Source: Bacteroidales bacterium (GTDB lineage: Bacteria; Bacteroidota; Bacteroidia; Bacteroidales; UBA3663). From it: a DNA stretch of 57,350 nt. Under the pieces are notes generated by a model. That model saw only the letters and a list, made by a program, of their open reading frames with translations, ran no database searches and had not been told where the DNA came from. This document shows positions 34,805 to 40,832 of the stretch, piece after piece (the stretch's first letter is position 1; each line of letters begins with the position of its first letter). The stretch spans positions 1-57,350 of the forward strand of contig JAFSKF010000005.1 of assembly GCA_017449065.1 (NCBI GenBank), given 5' to 3'. The translations under genes and the position numbers were made by a program.

Positions 34805-36500
34805 CCTGCTCCTGCTTATCACCGCCTGCACTTCTCCTGCCGGGAAGCCGCAGGCGGCTGCGTCTTTGCGCCTCTTGAACCACTGGGACAACCTGGATGG
34901 CACCGTTGAACGCGGCTATTCGGGTCGGAGCATCTTTTGGGGCAAAGGGTTCATCGACACGCTTTCTGTCCGGCAGTACGGAGCCAGCAACGAGGCTATC
35001 GGCATCAACGGTTCGGTGTTGAACAATGTGAATGCGTCGCCAAAAATGCTCACGGCAGCCTATTTGGACACAACGGCCATCTATGCCGATTTGCTGCGCC
35101 CTTACGGCATCAAGGTCTATCTTTCCATCAACTTCGCCTCTCCGATGGCGCTGCACGAAACTGAGACGGCCGATCCGCTGGATCCTGCGGTTGCCCAATG
35201 GTGGGCAGACAAAGCGAAACAGATCTACGATCGCATCCCAGATTTCGGCGGTTTTCTGGTGAAAGCGAACAGCGAAGGACAACCCGGTCCCTGCGACTAC
35301 AATCGCTCTCATGCAGAAGGCGCTAACATGCTGGCCAAAGCGTTGGAACCCTATCACGGTCTTGTCATCTGGCGCTCGTTTGTCTATAGCCCGAGCGACC
35401 CCGATCGCGCCAAGCAGGCTTATCTGGAGTTTGCCAAACTGGACGGACAGTTTGCCGATAACGTACTGATCCAGATCAAGAACGGACCTATCGATTTCCA
35501 GCCGCGCGAGCCTATTTCTCCGCTCTTCTTTGCGATGCCTCACACCCGGCTGCTGGCCGAACTGCAAATCACGCAGGAGTACTTGGGACATTCCAACCAT
35601 ATCGCTTTCTTAGCTCCCATGTGGACGGAGTTCATCCGCGATTGCCAAGTGCCCAACCTGGACGGTTTTGCGGGTGTCAGCAACTGGGGGACGCAGCGCG
35701 CTGGCAACCTGCTGGCAGAAGCCAACGGATATGCTTTCGGACGTCTGGCTGCCGATCCTTCGCTCTCGGACGCCCAGATTGCCGAAGACTGGGTGAATGC
35801 CGAATTTCCATCTTTAGACGCCGACGGCAAACAGAATATCATCCAGCTGCTTCTGACCAGTCGAGAGGCTGTGGTGGATTACATGATGCCGCTGGGCTTG
35901 CACCACCTGTTTGCCTGGGGTCACCACTACGGCCCAGAACCCTGGTGCCAAGTGCCCGGTGCTCGTCCCGACTGGCTACCCTCCTATTATCACCGAGCCG
36001 ACAGCGAGGGCATCGGCTTCGACCGAACGGCAGCTTCGGGTAGCGCTGCCACGCTGCAATATCCCGATTCTATGCAGACGCTTTACGAGCACATCGACAC
36101 TTGCCCCGAACAGTACCTGCTTTGGTTCCATCACGCCCCTTGGAACTACCAGCGCCATTGGCAATGCTGCGATACCACCGAAACCCTTTGGCTGCATCTG
36201 GGTCGTCACTATCAGCGCGGCGTCGATCAGGTGGAAGCGATGCAGCAGCTTTGGCAACCTTTGGAAGGAAGTATTCCAGACAGCGTGTTTGCCGACATCC
36301 GCCTCCGTCTGGATTGCCAGCACAAGGATGCTATCTGGTGGCGCGATGCCTGTCTGCTTTACTTCCAGACTTTCAGCCAACTCCCATGGCCTTCCACCGC
36401 CGATGCTCCCGTCCACCGTCTCTCGGATCTCCAGAACATCCGCCTCGGCATCTCCAACTTCGAGTGTCCGCCCATTGATTTGCTCGATTCGGTGAGATGA
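34767..36500 (+). CDS. aguA: GH67 alpha-glucuronidase lipoprotein lacking the usual N-terminal domain
   Basis: The 577-residue protein removes (4-O-methyl)glucuronic acid from the non-reducing-end xylose of aldouronic acids. Key residues are seen: acid Glu170 in KANSEGQPGP, and the Asp243/Glu271 pair in NGPIDFQPREP and LQITQEYLG. The C-terminal helical domain is present. GH67 enzymes normally carry a domain of more than 100 residues before the RLLNHWDNLDG block. Here that block begins at residue 35, directly after a lipoprotein signal peptide (ITAC, Cys21). The start at 34767 lies inside GH43 and supplies an Arg in the n-region; ATG 34788 is the alternative. Periplasmic location is inferred. 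Confidence 0.92.
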   Translation: MARSFLSMVWLSSLLLLITACTSPAGKPQAAASLRLLNHWDNLDGTVERGYSGRSIFWGKGFIDTLSVRQYGASNEAIGINGSVLNNVNASPKMLTAAYLDTTAIYADLLRPYGIKVYLSINFASPMALHETETADPLDPAVAQWWADKAKQIYDRIPDFGGFLVKANSEGQPGPCDYNRSHAEGANMLAKALEPYHGLVIWRSFVYSPSDPDRAKQAYLEFAKLDGQFADNVLIQIKNGPIDFQPREPISPLFFAMPHTRLLAELQITQEYLGHSNHIAFLAPMWTEFIRDCQVPNLDGFAGVSNWGTQRAGNLLAEANGYAFGRLAADPSLSDAQIAEDWVNAEFPSLDADGKQNIIQLLLTSREAVVDYMMPLGLHHLFAWGHHYGPEPWCQVPGARPDWLPSYYHRADSEGIGFDRTAASGSAATLQYPDSMQTLYEHIDTCPEQYLLWFHHAPWNYQRHWQCCDTTETLWLHLGRHYQRGVDQVEAMQQLWQPLEGSIPDSVFADIRLRLDCQHKDAIWWRDACLLYFQTFSQLPWPSTADAPVHRLSDLQNIRLGISNFECPPIDLLDSVR

Positions 36501-36503
36501 GAA

Positions 36504-36558
36504 TAGCAGAAGCTATTAGTTAGAAGTTAGAAGTTAGAAGTTATTAGTTAGAAATTCA
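36504..36558. repeat. Tandem TTAGAAG/TTAGTTAGAAG short repeats
   Basis: Just after the GH67 stop, an AGAAG-TTATTAGTTAGAAG type sequence repeats several times (AGTTAGAAGTTAGAAGTTAG). It belongs to the same class of AT-rich short repeats as those at 31014-31200 and 33731-33760. No function is evident. Confidence 0.6.
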
Positions 36559-36565
36559 ACATTTT

Positions 36566-36611
36566 TTTGCTCTCCCGTGAGCCCGTAATTTTTTTCTCGT
36601 GGGAGCGCAAA
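36566..36611. repeat. Inverted repeat (possible RNA hairpin)
   Basis: TTTGCTCTCCC (36566-36576) and GGGAGCGCAAA (36601-36611) pair over 11 bp with one mismatch, with weaker inner pairing. It lies just downstream, on the minus strand, of the orphan promoter at 36642-36635, so a leftward transcript would contain it near its 5' end. No T-run makes it a convincing terminator. Confidence 0.4.
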
Positions 36612-36634
36612 TTTCGTCTCTCAATTAGATGGTG

Positions 36635-36642
36635 CAAAGATA
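36635..36642 (-). promoter_or_regulatory. Orphan -7 box on the minus strand
   Basis: On the minus strand the sequence reads TATCTTTGCACC, a textbook Bacteroidetes -7 box. No leftward gene follows; the region below is the GH67 3' end. It may be the relic promoter of a lost gene or drive a short non-coding RNA. Confidence 0.4.
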
Positions 36643-36691
36643 GGACATTCTCATTGCGGTTCTCGAATGTTTGGGCAAAAAATTTCAAAAA

Positions 36692-36895
36692 AAATGCTCA
36701 GGTTCCAGACAGTGGTCAAAAGTGGTCAAAGTGGTCATGGTCAAAATGGTCATTTTCATTTTCGGATTCGGTCATTTGCTCACTATAAATATAAATTTAT
36801 TTATATTATATAGTGGCGGATTTTGACAACACCGAAACGATTTTGACCAAATGACAAATGACCAAATGACCGCCCAGTGTTCAGGCTCGCGCAAT
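36692..36895. repeat. Inverted array of TGGTCA / TGACCA units around an AT palindrome
   Basis: Five TGGTCA units lie at 36714-36753 (starts about 36714, 36724, 36733, 36739, 36748). Matching TGACCA or degenerate units lie at 36845-36872 in opposite orientation. The centre, 36782-36816, is a near-perfect AT-rich palindrome beginning and ending CACTATA/TATAGTG. The outer parts also pair loosely (GCTCAGGTTCCAGACAGTGG with the complement of the segment ending GTTCAGGCTC), so the whole 200 bp behaves as one imperfect inverted repeat. It is not a CRISPR array: the units are too short and irregular. Confidence 0.65.
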
Positions 36896-36996
36896 TTTTC
36901 CGCAACTGCGGCACAAAACCATGATTCTGAATCACCTCGGCTGCCTCTCTTTCCACATTTTCCTCCGTTTTATTTGGAAAACACAAGAAAAAAACG

Positions 36997-37004
36997 TACA
37001 TTTG
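36997..37004 (+). promoter_or_regulatory. -7 box before the hsdR fragment and DUF1016 gene
   Basis: TACATTTG fits TAnnTTTG and sits only 4 bases before the GTG of the hsdR-like fragment, so transcription would begin at or just after that codon. It is the only visible promoter for the DUF1016 gene. It probably once served the restriction operon. Confidence 0.45.
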
Positions 37005-37008
37005 CGGC

Positions 37009-37113
37009 GTGAAACCCGAAGAAAAAGCAAGAGCCAGAATCGACCAGATGTTTGAAGACGCCGGTTGGAAAGTGGCAGCATTGAAGAAACTTCTAAACGA
37101 CATCAAAGAATAG
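37009..37113 (+). pseudogene. N-terminal scrap of a type I restriction HsdR-like gene
   Basis: A 34-codon frame (GTG start, TAG at 37111) reads KPEEKARARIDQMFEDAGWK and then ends after KKLLNDIKE. Bacteroidetes HsdR and related DEAD/DEAH helicase-nuclease proteins begin in just this way (E-x-A-R-x-x-I-D-x-M-x-x-x-A-G-W). The remaining thousand or so residues are missing. It lies 2 bases upstream of the DUF1016 start. It could still be translated as a short leader; identity is from memory of the family start. Confidence 0.55.
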
Positions 37114-37115
37114 TT

Positions 37116-38285
37116 ATGAACGAAGTTAATATAGAATTAAGGGATGCCGTCAAGGCAATAAAAAACGCCATTCTGCGGAGTCAGTACAAGGCTGCGAAAG
37201 TTGTAAACCACGAACAGCTTTCGTTATATTTCGGGATTGGCAGATATGTCTCTGAGAACTCACGTAGCGGGTATTGGGGAACTGGTGCAATAGAGCATAT
37301 CAGCGAACAATTACAGAAAGAACTGCCTGGCTTGAGAGGATTTGGTGCAGCTTCAATTAAGAATATGCGCCAATTCTATGAAGAATGGGAGCCTTATTTC
37401 GTTTCTGTTGATTTATCAACAAATTCTGATCAGAGGAATGATGCTAATTTTAATTCGCTAACCGCGGTTAGCGAATTAAAACGTAGTAATGATATGATTG
37501 ATACAAACCTGCCCATTCTGCAAAATCGCTACCCGACGGTTAGCGATTTTGAAGGGTTCGCAGACATTGGGTTCACGCATCACATGATTATATTACGTCA
37601 TGCAAAACCGATAGAAGAACGCTTGTTCTATATTCGTCAGGCATATATCAACCAATGGAACAAGTATAAACTGACAGATATGCTAAAAGCCGACCTATAT
37701 CATCACCAGGCAACCTTGCCTAACAACTTTGGCAAGGCAATCTCCGACCCTCAAACTACTCGGAAAGCCTTGGAAATGTTCAAAGATGAGTATCTGCTCG
37801 ATTTCATCAACGTAGAGGAAATTGGCGAGCGCGACAAGGCCGATATTGACGAGCGCGAGGTGGAGAACGCAATTGTTCACAACGTGAAGAATTTCATCAT
37901 GACCTTCGGGCGTGACTTTACATTCGTGGGCAACCAATACCATTTAGAAAAATTTGGCGTTGAACAATTTCCAGATCTGTTATTCTACAACCGAGAGTTG
38001 GCGGCACTTGTAGTGGTGGAATTGAAACGTGGTGAATTTAAGCCGGCATATTTAGGACAACTGTCGGCATACTTGCGTATTCTCGACAGCGAAGTTAAGA
38101 AGCCGTTTGAGAACCCCAGCATTGGCATTATTCTCTGCAAAGAGGCAAATAAATCTTTTGTTGAGTTTCTTATTCAAGGGTATGACAATCCTATGGGTGT
38201 GGCAACATATAAAACCGCAGATGACGTGAAGAAAGTATTGCCATCGGAGGAAGACTTTATACGTGTGATGGATGAAGAAATCTAA
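37116..38285 (+). CDS. DUF1016 / PDDEXK nuclease domain protein (YhcG family)
   Basis: The ATG at 37116 gives 389 residues. The N-terminal DUF1016 domain (about 1-85) contains YFGIGRYVSENSRSGYWGTG and LPGLRGFGAASIKNMRQFYE. The C-terminal PD-(D/E)xK nuclease domain (about 155-385) contains FPDLLFYN and VVVELKRGEF, with the catalytic Asp, Glu and Lys. Members often sit inside type I restriction loci and are thought to be nucleases; the exact role is unknown. Between the domains is a low-complexity linker (about 95-150) encoded by two palindromic DNA segments. It is flanked by hsdR and hsdS scraps, so it appears to be the only surviving gene of a former restriction island. Confidence 0.88.
   Translation: MNEVNIELRDAVKAIKNAILRSQYKAAKVVNHEQLSLYFGIGRYVSENSRSGYWGTGAIEHISEQLQKELPGLRGFGAASIKNMRQFYEEWEPYFVSVDLSTNSDQRNDANFNSLTAVSELKRSNDMIDTNLPILQNRYPTVSDFEGFADIGFTHHMIILRHAKPIEERLFYIRQAYINQWNKYKLTDMLKADLYHHQATLPNNFGKAISDPQTTRKALEMFKDEYLLDFINVEEIGERDKADIDEREVENAIVHNVKNFIMTFGRDFTFVGNQYHLEKFGVEQFPDLLFYNRELAALVVVELKRGEFKPAYLGQLSAYLRILDSEVKKPFENPSIGIILCKEANKSFVEFLIQGYDNPMGVATYKTADDVKKVLPSEEDFIRVMDEEI
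37449..37480. repeat. Perfect 32-bp palindrome inside the DUF1016 coding region
   Basis: All 16 base pairs match around the centre at 37464/37465 (core GCTAACCGCGGTTAGC). It is read in frame as NSLTAVSELK in the inter-domain linker. Confidence 0.9.
37521..37551. repeat. Second related palindrome inside the DUF1016 coding region
   Basis: CAAAATCGCTA (37521-37531) pairs perfectly with TAGCGATTTTG (37541-37551). The core GCTACCCGACGGTTAGC resembles that of the first palindrome. GTTAGCGA recurs exactly 72 bp (24 codons) after the first copy, in the same reading frame. Confidence 0.85.
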
Positions 38286-38327
38286 ATTTTATTCTAAAGG
38301 CACAACAGTTGATACAATAACGATTGA

Positions 38328-38488
38328 GAAGCCAATGCTTACATTATTCCATTTCCTCCAATCAAAGAGCAACTCCGTATTATTGCAAAAATCGAAGAAC
38401 TATTGCCGTTCTTGATAAAATAGAGGCCACGATTGCGGAATAGAAAGCATTGACAGCTATATTGAGGGCTGCTTGGCTGATGGCGTAG
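38328..38488 (+). pseudogene. C-terminal scrap of a type I restriction specificity gene (hsdS), frameshifted
   Basis: From 38349 one frame reads PPIKEQLRIIAKIEELLP, the hallmark segment closing an HsdS target-recognition domain (PPLxEQxRIVxKIExL). It then stops at a TAG near 38420. A neighbouring frame from 38408 continues naturally as VLDKIEATIAE, a stop, then KALTAILRAAW, the coiled-coil end of HsdS. There is thus at least one frameshift and one internal stop, and no full gene. The fragment overlaps the 3' end of the convergent glycosylase gene. Confidence 0.7.
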
Positions 38489-39128
38489 AGCCTGCAAAGC
38501 CATATAGTGGCAATATCAGCCCTATGGCAGCAAACATGGCGCGATAGGCTGCGACTTTCTTGTCGAACGCTAAGGGATAGGCACGGGAAGAGGAGGGCAA
38601 GCGAAAGAGGCGGACCTCGTGACCATTACGATTCTGTATGCCTGCAATAGTGATGGAAGATCCAACCTTGGGAACGTTATCGATGCCGAAATACCGGCAG
38701 AGCGTATCCGTCGCTTTCTGACCGGTAGTGACGATGGCCTCACAATGCGGCAACTGCGCTAAGAGTCCTCGGATATCTGTCGGCTCCACCACCTCTAAAT
38801 ACTCATCTGAGGCATTGTCTTTCAGCCTTCGTACAGCAGAAGCAGTATCATAGAACGCTATGCCTTTCTCCCGGCAAAATGCCACAATGGCCTCTCGGTC
38901 GAAGGCTCGCCCGTCGGCCGCTACAAAATGGTTCCGGTCGCCAAAGAACACCTCCCCTTCAATCCGCCAGTGGTCGTTGATGAAGTTAGGATAATAGAAC
39001 TCCATACACCACCGCTTTCTTTGCGGCGGAAAACTGCCCAAAAACAGCACTTTTGCGTCCGCTGGCAGGAACGGCTCCAACGGATGCCGTTCTATCGGCA
39101 ATAATATTTCCATCTCCTTGTCTTTCAT
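38457..39128 (-). CDS. Uracil-DNA glycosylase family protein
   Basis: The ATG at 39128 (MKDKEME) gives 223 residues; the frame extends six codons upstream. The signature LFLGSFPPQRKRWCMEFYYP near 29-48 and the later IVTTGQKATDTL and LPSSSRA blocks fit the uracil/mismatch-specific glycosylase superfamily, which excises uracil or mispaired bases. The protein is soluble. The last 24 or so residues (AAIGLILPLYGFAGSTPSAK and onward) are read from DNA next to and overlapping the hsdS scrap, so the original stop codon appears to have been lost and the tail replaced. It is 2 bases downstream of the DUF3237 gene and shares its transcript. Confidence 0.8.
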   Translation of the reverse strand: MKDKEMEILLPIERHPLEPFLPADAKVLFLGSFPPQRKRWCMEFYYPNFINDHWRIEGEVFFGDRNHFVAADGRAFDREAIVAFCREKGIAFYDTASAVRRLKDNASDEYLEVVEPTDIRGLLAQLPHCEAIVTTGQKATDTLCRYFGIDNVPKVGSSITIAGIQNRNGHEVRLFRLPSSSRAYPLAFDKKVAAYRAMFAAIGLILPLYGFAGSTPSAKQPSI

Positions 39129-39130
39129 AC

Positions 39131-39682
39131 TTATCGCACCATCCACACATTAAGCACGATACCTTCGAAATCCTGCACAGAAGCCGGACGACAGATGAAA
39201 AGTGCATTATTGAGCCAAGCATAAGGACTATCGGCCGGAGCTTCAAATTGGGGAGCGGTCATAAAGTAAGAAGAAGGATGCCCTTGTCTGTCCTGACCGT
39301 TAGAGATCATTCCCCGATTACGGACATGAATATACGTGCCGTCGTGCGTCTGAATGCTGTAAATAGCTTCCAGTTCCGTCCGACTTCCATCGAGACTTAC
39401 TAACTGATAGTCGGCACCTCCATTGAGAATTGTTCCCTGCAAATCCGGACCTTCAAAAGTACCCCCAGTGATAGGAATAACGACGCGTCGCCCGTGAGCC
39501 GTTTCACCTACGGCGTAAGTTTTCCCCAAAGTGACCCGTAACTGCATGACATACTCCAGTTGCGGCGAATCACTTTTTTCCGTTGGCTTCCGAATATCGC
39601 GGGGATTATATCCGTATGCTTCACCTGCAAAAAGCAGGCAGACACACAAACTTGAAAATAGCAGCAAGAAAAAACGGCTCAT
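39131..39682 (-). CDS. Secreted DUF3237 domain protein
   Basis: The ATG at 39682 gives a clean signal peptide (MSRFFLLLFSSLCVCLLF; cleavage near residue 24) and a 183-residue protein. The upstream frame to 39733 adds only a poor leader. The body is a DUF3237 beta-barrel-like domain, with LRVTLGKTYAVGETAHGRR near 50, GGADYQLVSLDG near 88 and a late WLNNALFICRP block. Biochemical function of the family is unknown. It is transcribed leftward, divergent from phoH, and is followed 2 bases later by the glycosylase gene, a link with no obvious functional logic. Confidence 0.8.
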   Translation of the reverse strand: MSRFFLLLFSSLCVCLLFAGEAYGYNPRDIRKPTEKSDSPQLEYVMQLRVTLGKTYAVGETAHGRRVVIPITGGTFEGPDLQGTILNGGADYQLVSLDGSRTELEAIYSIQTHDGTYIHVRNRGMISNGQDRQGHPSSYFMTAPQFEAPADSPYAWLNNALFICRPASVQDFEGIVLNVWMVR

Positions 39683-39780
39683 ATCGATATCAATTTTCGG
39701 TGCAAATATAATCATTTTTTTCTGTTCATACAATAAGTAAGTTAATAAATGTTGACATTGAGCAGAAATAATGATTTAAA

Positions 39781-39812
39781 TTTGAGGAATTGAATAAAAA
39801 GAAGTATCTTTG
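39781..39812 (+). promoter_or_regulatory. Promoter of the phoH operon
   Basis: TTTG at 39781-39784 (-33) and TATCTTTG at 39805-39812 (-7) are spaced by 20 bases, an ideal Bacteroidetes promoter. The leader is short, about 12 nt. Confidence 0.8.
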
Positions 39813-39830
39813 CACCTACGCAAATTAAGT

Positions 39831-40832
39831 ATGATAGAAAAAGTTATATTATTAGAACAGGCAGATCCTGTCATCTTTTATGGAGTGAACAACAGTAATA
39901 TACTGCTGTTGAAGACCCTGTATCCGAAACTCAGATTCGCTGCTCGCGGCAGAGCTATCAAGGTTTATGGCGATGAGGCCGATATCGATATGTTCGAAGC
40001 GTTTGTGAACAAGCTGCTGACATATTGCAATGAGTACAACAAACTGAACGAAGAAGTGATTCTCGACTTCTGGAATGGCGAAGGCCCCGTGGTGAAAAAG
40101 CAGGACAGCCTGATTATCTATGGCGTGAACGGCAAACCCATCACGGCACGAACAGAAAACCAGCGAAAACTGGTGGATGCCTTCCATCAGAATGACCTGG
40201 TGTTTGCTTTGGGTCCGGCCGGATCGGGCAAAACCTATGTAGCTATTGCTTTAGCCGTGCGAGCCTTGAAAAATAAGGAAATCCGCAAGATTATTTTGAG
40301 CCGACCGGCTGTGGAAGCCGGCGAGAAACTGGGTTTCCTGCCCGGAGAGATGAAAGACAAGCTCGATCCGTATCTGCAACCGTTGTACGATGCTCTCGAA
40401 GACATGATTCCATCGGCAAAACTCAAGGAACTGATGGAAACCAATGTCATTCAGATTGCTCCATTGGCTTATATGCGTGGCCGAACCCTGAGCGATGCGA
40501 TTATCATTCTCGATGAGGCACAAAACACGACGGCTCCGCAGATTAAGATGTTCCTGACCCGTTTAGGCTTGGGTGCCCGCATGATTGTTACCGGCGACAT
40601 GAGCCAAATTGACCTGCCCCGCAATGTCACATCGGGATTGGTGCAGGCACAGCGCATCCTCCGGAACATTCCCGGCATTGCCACCATCGAATTCGACAAA
40701 CACGACATTGTGCGCCACCGCCTGGTGCAGAAGATCGTGGACGCCTACGACCGCTTCGAAGAGCAGCGTCGGAAAATGGAAGAAGAGAAAAAGAAAATGC
40801 ATATTATCAACTACAACGATTCGGAAGAATGA
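39831..40832 (+). CDS. phoH: PhoH-like ATPase
   Basis: The ATG at 39831 gives 333 residues; a TTG at 39810 overlaps the -7 box and is excluded. The PhoH P-loop domain has Walker A GPAGSGKT at 128-135, SRPAVEAGEKLGFLPGEMKD just after, Walker B IIILDEAQNTT near 225 and the sensor block VTGDMSQIDLP near 255. The protein is cytoplasmic, an RNA/nucleotide-related ATPase of unclear cellular role, and in the Bacteroidetes a common housekeeping gene. The stop overlaps the start of the dsbD gene by 4 bases (ATGA), so the two are translationally coupled. Confidence 0.95.
   Translation: MIEKVILLEQADPVIFYGVNNSNILLLKTLYPKLRFAARGRAIKVYGDEADIDMFEAFVNKLLTYCNEYNKLNEEVILDFWNGEGPVVKKQDSLIIYGVNGKPITARTENQRKLVDAFHQNDLVFALGPAGSGKTYVAIALAVRALKNKEIRKIILSRPAVEAGEKLGFLPGEMKDKLDPYLQPLYDALEDMIPSAKLKELMETNVIQIAPLAYMRGRTLSDAIIILDEAQNTTAPQIKMFLTRLGLGARMIVTGDMSQIDLPRNVTSGLVQAQRILRNIPGIATIEFDKHDIVRHRLVQKIVDAYDRFEEQRRKMEEEKKKMHIINYNDSEE

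Noticed and set aside
36567..36788. A 73-codon frame with repeated W-S-K-W
   Set aside because: It is produced by the TGGTCA repeats themselves and has no start context or homologous look.
36692..36895. Possible CRISPR array
   Set aside because: The units are only 6-7 bp, spacing is irregular, orientation inverts in the middle and no cas genes are present.
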